DNA of 64,000 bases, taken from assembly GCA_015179045.1 (NCBI GenBank), contig WHUZ01000012.1:558001-622000 (forward strand), written 5' to 3'. Within the stretch, counting starts at the first letter, position 1. Every line of letters begins with the position of its first letter. The DNA is from Kalaharituber pfeilii (taxonomy: Eukaryota; Ascomycota; Pezizomycetes; Pezizales; Pezizaceae). Positions 22,267 to 33,034 of this stretch are shown here, one piece after another. The notes under the pieces were generated by a model. That model saw only the letters and a list, made by a program, of their open reading frames with translations, searched no databases and was not told the DNA's origin. A program made the translations under genes and the position numbers.

Positions 22267-25152
22267 CTATAACTTTGATCTAATTCCTTCCAATCGGAAT
22301 TTCACGTCCTTCAGCACCTTACTTGTTGGCTTCCAGTCCTCGAATTGTTGCAGTAACTGCTGCTTTTCGTACTCCAGTTTTTCTCTCACAAAAGGCTCTT
22401 CCAATAAGCCTCTCATCGACCAGGGCAAGAAAAAGGGATTATTGTTTGTTGGGAGCTCAAATGGGCCGACACGGAGGGGAACATCAGGGCAGTCGGTTGT
22501 CTCAAGCGCGTGGCGAACGGCAAGGCTACATTACCATATACGTTAGATAAGAGATAACCCAGAGGGAAGTATGGTACTTACTCATAAACTGCACCGTCAT
22601 CATATATTCTTGAATGTCCTTCCCCTCCATACAAACTTCCCGCAAGTGGTGTGCTCAATTCCCGGATCAACCCGTGATCACTGATACCGAGATTTCTAAG
22701 TTTCATAGCAAAACCAACTAAATGGCTGAGGAAGTTCGGCGCATGTACTCTGCCATCGACAAACACCGCCCGATAGATGTAAGGATGATCAATATTTGAA
22801 AATGTAGAACTTTCAAGAGGGACAAGTTGATCATCAATGCTTCCAATAAAAACAATTCGAACTTCATGGGCAAGAACCACTCGAAGAGCTTGTATATACT
22901 TCTTTGACACAGCACTTTCTTGCCTTTGGAATTCGAAGAGCTCCTTTGCAGAACCAGTAAGAATGCTGGTTGGTAGATGATAAAATGGACCCAGATTGAT
23001 TCCAGCCATCGCAGCTAAGAGGTATTAGCGTTATGCAAGAATGATAGTTCCAAGAACTCACCAAATCCAACTCTAGCATTGTCAACACACCCTTGCTCTA
23101 TCATCCTCGCCAGGAGTTGTAGGCCAACCACAACGCCTTGAGAGTGCGCTGCAATCAAGACAAAATCTGCGTTCCGTACATGGTCCATCCAGTTCTCCAA
23201 AAGTTTCCAGAGCATTTCCACTCGATCAGCCACTTTACCCTCTCCTTCCAAAGCAACCTTCTCCACCGCAATTTCAACTCCATTACGCTCAGCCCAGCGT
23301 TTTATAGCAGCGGCAGCAGCTTCAGCAAATCTAACAGACGTTCCTGTTGGCTCGCCAAGAACTGTGCGTACTATCCTCATTGGAAAGAACCTGCCATGGC
23401 GTACAGTTAGTAAGGTGTATACAGCCTAGGTCAAAATGTATGAATGAATGAAAGATGATTTGGATAAATTACCCATGAACACCGATAGCAACAGCCTTTT
23501 TCACTTGATGGGGAGTTTTCTTCCGGTATAGGTGCTTCTCTAACGGCTGCAGCGGTGCCTTGAACAGTTTTGTTAATGTGCTAAGAATTGAGGGTGTTTC
23601 TATTAAATCGTAACATGAATCGAAGCTCGGAAAGACATGATTTTGTGGGCATATCCGCTGTAAATTACTTGTGGCCGGTGACGCAGTAGCTGGGGTTCGT
23701 GGGGGAACTCTGGGCTGAATCTGTTGCACTGTGGTAAGACTCTTATCCTTTGCTGCCGCATCTTTATTCATATCTGTAACTACTGTTGAGCTGGTAGAGA
23801 TTGTGTGAGCCGTCTGAGACTGCGATGAGCTTGGAGTCACAGAAATAACGTTATCTGGTACTTTAGCAGGCTTGGGCAGGGTAGTGGTTGACTTGGGAGC
23901 AGTTTCGGGATTCTCGGCTATTGTGGCAGGATTTGGACTTGAGGTAGTCCTTCCTCCAAGGTACCAAAACCCCCATCCATAGGATGCTGTTGCAGGGGGA
24001 TTTTCTGGCTTTGTTACCTCGGTAGCTGTAGCTTCAGAACTGGGGTCCCCCTGTATCGAGCTAGTTGAAGCTGCAGCCGTTGACGCTACTTGTTCAGCTG
24101 GAGCCTCATTAACATTGGCAGGCTTGATTCCGTCTCCCTGCGCCTCAGCCTCAGAATGTGTCGTACCTTGAACAGGTGTTGCCGCTGGAGCCACCCGTTG
24201 CTCTCCCCAAAATCCAAACCACGATGTCCTAGTAGGTGGAGGGGCCTGGGCAGATGCTGTAGTGTCAACTTCTGGCACAACTGACTCTACAGTTTTGGTA
24301 ACAAGGCTTTCATTTCTATCAGAGGTTTCATCAGACGAAGTCAAGCCCAACGGTGCCATAGGTGTAGAATCAGAAGAGACTCTGATCTCTTCTGATTCTT
24401 TAGGAGGTGAAGGTTCGGATGCCAAAGTAGTGGTTGCCTGTTGTTGGTTGCCTGATGACCACCACCACCCAAGCCATGACGATGTACCTGGAGCTTGCTC
24501 CTGGGAGCCTTGTTTATCAATATCATTCGAATCCTCTGCAACTTTAGCACCTATTTGTTCGGAGACAGATGTTGTGGAGTTTGTTTGCGCAATTGCAGTC
24601 GACGCATTTGAGATCTGAGAGGAAGACACCAGCCCTGCCGTTGGTGTATTGGAGTGAGGTTCTGGAACACCCGAATTCTGACTAGAAGGGAAAACTACTG
24701 GAGCTATCGTTGTAGTCTCAGGTTCCGGAGGAGTCGGAGGAGGGCTTTCTCGCTCAATTGTTTCTGGAGCTACCTTTGTCACAGGTGCCGATTTCCGAGC
24801 CCACGAACGAACAAACCAGCGTGATTGAGCCAAGCCCTGTAAATGCCTACTAATCAGTTGCTATACCCATAGAGCTTTGTAATGTAGTTTATCGTACCTC
24901 CTCATCCTCTGCAGTGGCTTTCATTTGGGATTTTGCTGGCTTCTTTCCGTCAGCTGCGGCAGTCTCTGGTCCGTTTTTCTTAGACGAGAGTGATGCAGTC
25001 GTCGAGGAAGAGAGCGTGAGCTTTGGCACTGGGGCAGACACTCCCGAGGCATGGACGGCTGACAATGCCGGCGATGGAGGCTCGGCATTTTTGGGAGTAG
25101 TTGATCCTAAGCTGAGGGTCGAGTGTTTCCTTGTGATGCCACCCGCAGCCAT
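22267..25152 (-). CDS. YML020W-like conserved fungal protein with alpha/beta-hydrolase-like core
   Basis: Exons on the minus strand: 25152-24898, 24836-23473, 23390-23062, 23014-22582, 22525-22267; 879 aa in one frame. The N-terminal half is low-complexity Ser/Thr/Pro with three spaced W-rich modules (SSWLGWWWSSG, TSWFGFWGEQ, YGWGFWYLGG), the hallmark of the uncharacterised fungal YML020W family. The C-terminal half contains a hydrolase-like nucleophile-elbow motif, LIAAHSQGVVVGLQLL, followed by GAAMAGINLGPF and a conserved FFLPWSMRGLLEEP segment near the end. Enzyme activity is not established for the family, so I do not assign a substrate. Start chosen as the first ATG of exon 1 (MAAGGITRK). 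It is divergent from the Cys-rich gene at 26177. Confidence 0.88.
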
Positions 25153-25463
25153 CGGGGTGCAGGGGATAAAGGCAGCACGGGATTCCGGATGGCTATTAAA
25201 GAGCCTAAGCCGTGGGATATTGCTCTGTAGGGGAGATGAGACGCGATCTGACCGAGAACCAGAGCTATAAGCAAGTATATCGCATGAATATGGTGGATGA
25301 TGTATTTCGATGAATCAACGTTACTGCTGCTACTGGACGAGCAAGGATGTAGCTTTAGAGGGACGAGCGGGGTGGGGGGTGGGTGTTGGGGGAAGTGGTG
25401 ATGTGATCGGTGGAGAAGGGAGGGTGTGAAGGGAAGGGGGATAAGGTGGGAGGGGGAGTGGGC

Positions 25464-25491
25464 GGGGGGGGGGGGGGGGGGGGGGGGGGGG
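25464..25491. repeat. 28-nt guanine homopolymer
   Basis: An uninterrupted run of 28 G in the divergent promoter region, inside a G-rich 120-bp stretch. Length may be unreliable in an assembly. It could form G-quadruplexes. Confidence 0.9.
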
Positions 25492-26095
25492 TCCTTTAGA
25501 ATTTGCCAGGCTGGCTGGCAGGCCTAACGTTCGCTTCGTGAAGCATAAAGCATGTATTATGTATTACTGTGGATGAAGCCGCTGGTTTGCTGAGGGGGGG
25601 GGGGGCAGCGGCCAGACGGAGCTCAGCGAGTCTTCCCGTGCCACCGGTGCAGCACGCTGAGCGCTGTCGAAACAGCTCTGCGCACACAACGCGCGCAGGT
25701 CACTTGTGCTGGCTGCTGCTGCTGCTCCTCGAGAGCGCAGCAGTAATAATAGTATGCAGAAGCCCACAGGCTCCTCCCCAACAAATCGACGCAGCCACGT
25801 GCCAGCCTCTCGTTGCTTCCGCATTACTAATATCTGACCTAATCACCTCAACACCCGCGTTATCGATAACGCATTCAGGGCCCCAAAAACTACGCGTCGT
25901 ACTAGTCTGGTTGAGACTATCTTATGTGAATGGCGCGCTCCCGATGGGCGGCCTGCTATGATATGATATGCATATTGGCACCGATCCTTCCCATCGCGTT
26001 GCTGCGCCCCCGTCTCCACAAGCTGCTCCCAGCGGCCTCACGTCACACGGTCACCCACGAGCCCGCCGCGCTGCCGGAGAAACACTGCAGTGACA

Positions 26096-26134
26096 CCCCC
26101 CCCCCCCCCCCCACCACACACACACACACACACA
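26096..26134. repeat. Poly-C (17 nt) followed by (CA)n
   Basis: Seventeen consecutive C then about ten CA units, ending about 40 bp before the ATG at 26177, so probably in the 5' leader or core promoter. Confidence 0.85.
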
Positions 26135-26176
26135 CCACCCGCAGCGCACTCAGCGCACAACTTCCGACAGAGCAAC

Positions 26177-26833
26177 ATGACAACGACGATGTTCACCGCA
26201 TCGCTCTCTGGAGGCAGCCTTAAACGGAAACGCGATGAGCTTGGCGTGCTGGCGAGTCTGGATAATGGACAAGCGCCCCAGCCTCCAATCACCGGCATGG
26301 GAACGCTCAATCTGAGGGAGAGTTACACTCCCGAACGATCAAGCGGACGAGGAGCAAACCAGGAGAGCGGGAAGTCCATGGTTTGATTCTCCTTCCCTCT
26401 CGCCTCGGCGGCTGAAACCAGACTGTACTAAGACCGCGAACTAGACTACACCCTGCAGAAATTATTCAGCGCGCAATCTGTCAAACAGCTCACGAATCAG
26501 AATCCACAACAAGCTTCCGCACCATCTCCACAGCAAAAGAGTCCACTTCGCCCATCTGCCTCCAGCTTCTTTGCATCATTCTTTACCTCCTCCAAACCCC
26601 ATCCGAAGCCGCCAGCAAAAGCCGGACCGTGTATCACCACTGAAGCGCCCACTCCGGCACCCTTGTGTGAAGACTGTGAGATGCCTCTTCAAGAGCGAGA
26701 GCTATATCTTTCGGGTGGAGGGCAATGTATAAATTGCCGAAGAATAGTATGCTCTGAGGGTGGATGTAGTGTTGCAGTGAACGATGGGTGGGGCGGAGAA
26801 GGAAGAGTCTGCTTGGAATGCGCCCTGAGGTAG
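26177..26833 (+). CDS. Conserved-type Cys-rich protein, unknown function
   Basis: Proposed exons 26177-26380 and 26459-26833 (192 aa). The N-terminus has a basic nuclear-signal-like KRKRDE. The C-terminus holds a Cys cluster: CEDC, then CINCRRIVC, then GGCSVAV and CLECALR, i.e. about eight Cys arranged as paired CxxC knuckles, suggesting a small zinc-binding module. The intron boundary is uncertain: donor GTTTGA at 26381 with acceptor CTGCAG keeps phase 0, while an acceptor at TACTAAG (about 26432) would retain the attractive RELDYTLQKLFSAQ segment but needs a donor in another phase. The exon 2 frame itself is clear from 26440 onward. Confidence 0.6.
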
Positions 26834-27461
26834 ACACTGTCATTTTAGATTTTTTTGCCTATTTCCTTTTCTATATGCATTCTCGGCCTCCATTGATGGA
26901 ATGGGGTGTTTAGGGACTTGTTTTGGATGCCTTTGCAACTCTCGTTCTTGGAGTTCATGATATCAAGCTTCCACTGGTTTTCTGTCGGACTGAAGCGTTT
27001 TAGCATCTTTCTCGTTCTTTCTCCCATGAATCAGCGCTCTTCTTGTTGTATGTACCTTCTTGATGTGTATTTGTAAAGCTGTCTCGCGCGCGATGTTTCG
27101 AGGAACACGGGACGATTTATACTGGATTTGCCGCACGCTATTTTGCATTTGATATGCTAGAGTTCACTGATGAGACATGCTTGCATAATGATAGCCAAAC
27201 AGTATCTTCCCAATGTGCTCGCCCCATGGACAAACAGCATCCGCTTTATATGCTTGATTTGCATAAGAGGCATGCGAGGATATCTTGGCTGCTGGGAGTA
27301 GAAGCGCTTAGGCCAGTTCGGGATAGGTCCGCTGCTTAGCGTGACAATCTTGGCATCCTCGCCGAAAAATTTCCCCCCAATCCATCAGCTAAAGAGTTGC
27401 GGTACACAAGATCCATCGTAGTAGGAGTCTGATTCTGATCCCCACGACGCAACACAGCGCA
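26834..27461. other. Intergenic region upstream of UTP4
   Basis: No gene found. The two genes are in tandem on the plus strand, so this holds the upstream terminator region and the UTP4 promoter. Confidence 0.4.
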
Positions 27462-30400
27462 ATGTCTGCTTCTCAACTTTACTTCCACCGCTCACGGTTC
27501 GTCGATTATACCCCGCCATCTATTACAGCACTTGCATTCTCCCACCCAGCCCTGCCAAAAACCTCGCCGGTTCCATCGTCGCTGCGCCTTGCGATCGGCC
27601 GCTCAAATGGAGACATTGAGATTTGGAGACCACTGGAAAAATCATGGTATCATGAATCCACACTCAAGGGTGGCAAAGGGCGGTCAATTGAAGGACTAGC
27701 GTGGACGCAAGATACTTCTTCTGATGGCAGTCAGTTGAGGCTTTTCAGCATCGGATACAGTTCGATGGTAACGGAATGGGATTTACAAACTGGGAGGCCA
27801 TTGAAACATGTTGATTGCAATGGGGTGTCATTTGGTCAATCGCGGCACAGCCCAGAGTGTATCGAGAGGGGAAGGAACAGGGTAACACACAGCAAGAGCA
27901 GCTAGGACAAAACCTAGTAGTGGGTTTAGAGGATGGGTCGGTAGCATTGCTCTCCACTGATGGCGGCCCAGGATCGCTCGAATATAAAAAAACCTTGAGG
28001 AACTCATCGAAAAAGGCACGAGTGTTGTGTCTTATATGGCAAAACAGGTCTATAGTGGTAGCGGGCATGGCAGACTCAACGATCCGGATATGGGATACTC
28101 GGTCTGGACGATTGGTCACCCGGATGTCCACAGGCAGAGAAAGTAAGAAACGGGGAATGGCAAGAGAGGCCTTGATATGGGCTGTGAAGGTTCTTCAGAA
28201 CGGAGATATCGTCTCTGGGGATTCGCGTGGAGAAGTTTTATTTTGGGATGGGAAGACCTATTCACTACGTCAAAGGATAAAGGCTCACGAAGCTGATGTT
28301 CTGACATTGGAGGTTAATAGGTCAGGGGATATGGTGGTCTCTTCTGGTGTGGATCGACGAACAGTATTCTTCGGGATGCAAAAAGGAGGACAGCAGAAAG
28401 GAAGATGGGCGGAAATCGCTGGGCGGCGGTTCCACAGTCATGATGTTAGAGCAATGGCTGCTTGGGAGGGTAATCACATGTCTATCGTTGTTTCTGGAGG
28501 TGGGTTCTCCATTGACCTTCACGCTTCAATTGAACGCTCACAGTGCCTAGGTATTGACATGAAACCTGTGGTTATTCCATTCGAGAAATACAACAGCGAA
28601 AATTACTACCCCATCAACGCCATCCCGCAGAAGCCAATTGTAACGAGTGTGCCAGAATCGAGACTCTTGATGTCATGGTATGACCGAGAGATTAAAATTT
28701 GGGCAATCGACGAGCTTGACAAAGTAACCAACTCGGCGCATCAACTTGATCCTGAAAATATGGGGAGGAAACTAATTAGCCGTTTGGTGCTTGGGGTGAG
28801 TGACTCAATTTCCAATGCAAAGAAAATGCCTAAGCTGGTGGCCATAGAACGAGGAGAATATCACTTGTGCACATATCACTGCCATTTCCCGTCCGCGGGC
28901 TGGATACGTTCTCGCAGTAGCAACGAATGGAGAAATCAAACTATTCCACCTTCGCCCACCTAAGGCAAACTCTTATGGGTATGCTCTGCGAGTATCCAAG
29001 GTTGAACTTCCTTCAACATTCCACATTCAGAAGGGTCGCATCAATTGTGATTCCGATAGTATGGAAGAGGATAGCAGTGTTGACAGTGATAAGGACGATG
29101 ATGACGATGATGAACTTGATATTGTCAGTGATGGGGCTCGCTTATTACAGTTCTCTCCTGATGGAAAATGGTTACTCGTTATCACTCCTGCTTCAAAGGC
29201 TGTCTTGCTACCAATATCAACTGTGGAAAGAGAAAGTGAGACAAGGACAAGAATAAATGTCTTTGTCAAACCTGAAGCTTTCTGCCTTAATAGGATACCT
29301 CGGATTTTGCCTCATGAACGCATATCACAAGAATCTAACCAAAAGCACAAAACAGGCGCAGTTTTGGATTATGGCCATCTAGGCGGTTACCCTCATACCA
29401 TATCACGCGTAGCGTTTTCCTCCAATTCAAGGATCCTTGTAGTGACTGATTTATCAGGGCACCTGGACAGTTATGTACTTCGAAATTCAGCGTGGGAGAA
29501 GAACCCTACAGGCCGATTGCTACCTAAACTCGAATATCCAGTTGCTGCTATGGAGTTTCGACCTTCTTCCCGACGGCAAATGACTGGCATGGATCAAGAA
29601 GAGGACCGGCTGATGATCATTACGGCACACCAACAGGATGTATTTGAGTTCCATGTCCTTAAGGGTAAACTAACGGAATGGTCACGGCGGAACCCACCAT
29701 CTCACTTCCTAGAGAACTTCAAGATCATCAGAGAAATTGGATCCGGAATTGTATGGGAAATCGAAGGACGAGACTCGCCTAGTGAGAAAACTATCTTCGA
29801 CAAGGAGAGAGTTTGGTTCTGGGGGCCTAATTGGATATGGATGTTTGACCTACGGCAAGATCTTCCTGATCGTGCGCTTGAGAATTCTAATAAAGTCGCC
29901 CTAAGTTCTACGAATAAGCGGAAACGAGGGAAGAATGCAAGCACAGACGAAAAGGCTGGTTCTGTGCCGTACCACATCAATGCAGGGCGATATATCGCGC
30001 CCAAGGATGGAAAGCAACCAAAGCCAACTGATAACGATGGAGACATAATAATGCATGATGACAACGCACTCGATGTCCTTGATGACGATGACAATGCACG
30101 TTGGGGGAATTTCCGTCGTGCAAGTCTAAACACCTTACCAAATTTAGACGGAAGTACCAGCGCTGACCCTCTTACGACGCCTTCTACCGACCTCGCACAT
30201 GGCGATAAAACTCGATTACAACAGTCAAATAATAATCGAACAACCAAGCCGTACTGGTATATTACAAAGTATAGGCCAATAATGGGGCTATTGCCAATAG
30301 GGCTGTGGAGCTCGGGTAATGATAATTCAGTCGATGAGGATAATAGGCGACACACGGAGAATCAAATAAAGGAATTGGTGGTTGTGGAACGCCCACCTTG

Positions 30401-30473
30401 GGACATCGAGTTACCTCCGAGGTTCTTTGGCAGGAAAGAGCGAAATGAGGAATTGACGAAGGGACTATGGTGA
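27462..30473 (+). CDS. UTP4: UTP4, WD40 protein of the U3 snoRNP / SSU processome (frameshift in this copy)
   Basis: UTP4 (cirhin in animals) is part of the t-UTP subcomplex that loads on nascent pre-rRNA in the nucleolus. It starts MSASQLYFHRSRFVDYTPPS with LAIGRSNGDIEIWRP, a typical UTP4 opening. WD repeats follow (GNLVVGLEDGSVALL-like, ADSTIRIWDTRSGRLV, GDSRGEVLFWDGKTY, SSGVDRRTVFF). Exons 27462-28795 and 28848-30473 are joined by an intron 28796-28847, giving LVLG-NEENITCAHITAI. An acidic loop (DSDKDDDDDDELD) lies in exon 2. The frame breaks at the GGGG run 27822-27825: HVDCNG continues one frame over as GVIWSIAAQPRV, which is what the family has, so one base is missing from the run. Total would be about 986 aa. 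Confidence 0.9.
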
Positions 30474-31993
30474 TAATTAATCGCAATCAAGCATCTGGCA
30501 TTGGGATCCTAAGTTTGGGGAATTTCTGCGCTGAAATGAGGATGAAAAAGCTAAAGACGCATCTCCGGATAAATCTAGAAGGAGCTATAGCATTGAAGTA
30601 AAATGACAGATGGAGGGGAGAGAAGGAAGAAGGAGATCGCGTTATGTATGTGTGTGTATTAAGGTGTTGATATGTACAATATCTCTCAATCCTAAATAAT
30701 CTTATGTATTGTTCTTACGTTTGGAGTTCTCTTTCATCAGAATTTTCAGTTTTGTTGCCATCTTATTTACTTAACTGGTTAGATTTGTTCTGCACAACCT
30801 GTCTGCTGTTAACATAGGCTACCTGCCGCTGGTCCACCACCTCGTTCAAAGTCACGTAGCTATTGGTCAAGTACTCTACATCTAGAGCTACAGTGCCCTG
30901 GGAAGTGGGGTGGCAGGACATCCCCACTCACGCGGTCTTGCAGTTGCACTAGGGGCGTTCAAATTAGAAAGTGTGCGATTTTGTTCTGTGTGTGGTAGTT
31001 ATGAATACGAATTTCTGGCCTACTTTGACTGCACCTGTAAAAAACTCGCATATATGAGCCGCATACTTGGGCTGAATATTGGGTGGATTTACCGCGTTAA
31101 TTTTGGCCCTGTATTCAGGCACGAATTTTGGACTTTGTGGAATACTTTGCGCTGTATTCGCACATGTGACCCTCATATTCATGGAGAGTGATAAATCTGG
31201 GTACAGAAGCAGATATGTTGGACAGCTGAGTATCAACAGTATCTTATTCTTTCTTTCTTTCTTTCTTTTTTTATCTAATATTATTATTATTATTATTATT
31301 ATTATATTTTATTTTATTTTTTTTTTTTGCGTCGAATCTAGGTTCTGGTATGTATGGTGGGCAGGGTTCACGTGAGGGTACTTAACGGGTGACACCGGCG
31401 TTTTATTCTTGTTCCTGGCCACTCGGTCGGCCCGGTCCTCTCGGAACGTGCATATTAGCTACTTATCTCTTGCATAATGGACTTTTCATCTAATGAAAAA
31501 ACCCTCATCAATACGATGTATCGGAAGAAGAGCATTCTTGCGCTCCTCCCATAGCAGCTTTGTAGGACTCCTGTGGATATGACTTTTTTTCATTGCATAG
31601 AGCCTTACCGATTGGCCCGCAACAGAAATAGCTGTAAGTTGATTCCTTTATAATTTCGATGTTGTGAAACGAGAGGGCCCTGCAGGAACAGCACAGCTTC
31701 CGTTCCTTATCACTCTGTATCAAGGTTTGTGCGCTAATGAAGTGCAAGGTTTCCCCATGCAATTGCGTGCATCCGCATAAAACAAATGGCATCAATACGC
31801 TAACCGGAATTCACCGAGACCTAAAAGCAACCACCAAGTACCAATTGACCATATTTTTTCACAACCTTCTCACAGCCGCCGCCAGCACCCCGACTTCGAC
31901 ACTCTATCACGCTCCAAGTCACTATCGCGCTGCCAAACCTATCGGCAATCAGCGAAACCGGCAATCTCCTCGACCCTCTTTCTCCCTCCAACC
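30474..31993. other. Intergenic region UTP4-SPC19
   Basis: No supportable gene in 1.5 kb. It contains the simple repeats at 31244-31330. The last part, pyrimidine-rich (TCTCCTCGACCCTCTTTCTCCCTCC), is the likely SPC19 leader. Confidence 0.4.
31244..31330. repeat. (CTTT)n, (ATT)n and poly-T simple repeats
   Basis: CTTT units, then about eight ATT units, then TTTTA/T runs. Confidence 0.85.
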
Positions 31994-32653
31994 ATGACCA
32001 CCCCCCCCCTCGCTACCTCCGTCTCCACCCTGACGTCCTCCCTCCATCTGCTCACAACCACCATCTCCACCCTGTCGGCCGCCACCGCCGACTTCCCCCG
32101 CATGACCAAGGTCCTCAGCGTCAACCGGCACTTTGAGCTCCTATCCGAGCCCGAGATCCACGCAGCGCAGGCGTCGCTCCGGGAGGAGATTGTGCCTGAG
32201 TTCCAGCACTTGTTGCGCAAAGTCGAGGTGCACCTAGAGAGGATGGAGAGGAGGGAAAAAGGGTTGGTGGCGAAGAGCGAGTTGTTGAAGGGGAGGATTG
32301 AGGCGGGATTGGCGGCAGGGAAAGCTGGGAGTGCGGGTGCGAGTGGGGAGCCGGCCGGGGGGAGAGCGGCGAGCAGTGCGTTTGGAGGTGGTGGGGGCGG
32401 TGCGGCAATTGGCGGCGCAAGCGCGAGGGAGAACGCGGAGCGGATGAGGCAGTTAAGGGCGAAGAAGGAGAGGCTGATGTACACAGTCGAAAGACTAAGT
32501 TTGCAGAAGGGCCAGAAGGTGAGTTTAGTGCGGGGTAAAATCGGTTTGGGCAAGGCGCTAATGTCGAGGCGGTGGGGGGTGGTTGCCTTACCCTGTTGTT
32601 TACAGCATCGACAATTGCGAATGAGTATGAGCTATAAGGGTGTTATACCGTAA
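31994..32653 (+). CDS. SPC19: SPC19, DASH/Dam1 kinetochore complex subunit
   Basis: Subunit of the fungal DASH ring that couples kinetochores to spindle microtubules. The N-terminus SVSTLTSSLHLLTTTISTL, the segment PRMTKVLSVNRHFELLSEPEI and the C-terminal RMRQLRAKKERLMYTVERLSLQ match SPC19. Exons 31994-32518 and 32606-32653 give 190 aa ending KGQKHRQLRMSMSYKGVIP. A Gly/Ala-rich linker (about 105-145) separates two helical parts. The intron (87 nt, donor GTGAGT, acceptor TTTACAG) is a multiple of three and lacks stops, so it can be mistaken for coding; the HRQLRMSM ending supports splicing. Confidence 0.87.
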   Translation: MTTPPLATSVSTLTSSLHLLTTTISTLSAATADFPRMTKVLSVNRHFELLSEPEIHAAQASLREEIVPEFQHLLRKVEVHLERMERREKGLVAKSELLKGRIEAGLAAGKAGSAGASGEPAGGRAASSAFGGGGGGAAIGGASARENAERMRQLRAKKERLMYTVERLSLQKGQKVSLVRGKIGLGKALMSRRWGVVALPCCLQHRQLRMSMSYKGVIP

Positions 32654-33034
32654 GGGGTATATATAACTATATATATATACACTTACCTATCCTACATATT
32701 ATAAGTATTATTATCTACGGGGACGATTCGTAAGGCTGCAGTTCAATTGCGGAGTATAAAGTAACGACATCCAGGATTCAAAAAACGAAGCATTAAGAGA
32801 GAGGGCAGGAGGGGAGGGGTCATCGGAAGAGGAACTAGATGGGAGGATTGATGAAATTCAGGACGAGAAGCAAGAGTGTGTATGGAGGACAGTTTATTGA
32901 TCATGAACATGCATCGGAGTTTGCTTGATTGGCTTTGCATGTCACTACGTTCTACGGAATAGATATTATACAGACTACAAGTTGATTATAGATATAGACC
33001 TAGATATCGCATCTCGCTCATAAGTGTCAACTTC
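32654..33034. other. Convergent 3' region SPC19 / chromate transporter
   Basis: AT-rich with TATATA tracts just after SPC19 (about 32655-32690). No gene. Confidence 0.4.

Larger units (their letters stand above)
25153..26176. promoter_or_regulatory. Divergent intergenic region (YML020W-like / Cys-rich gene)
   Basis: About 1 kb separating two divergent starts (25152 minus, 26177 plus). It contains the 28-G run, a second G-rich block at ~25592-25605, CTG/GCT repeats and the C-run plus CA repeat at 26096-26134. No TATA element stands out. Promoter role is inferred from position only. Confidence 0.4.

Noticed and set aside
14931..30473. Secondary-metabolite or defence gene cluster
   Set aside because: The genes are unrelated housekeeping functions with no synthase, NLR or transporter set.
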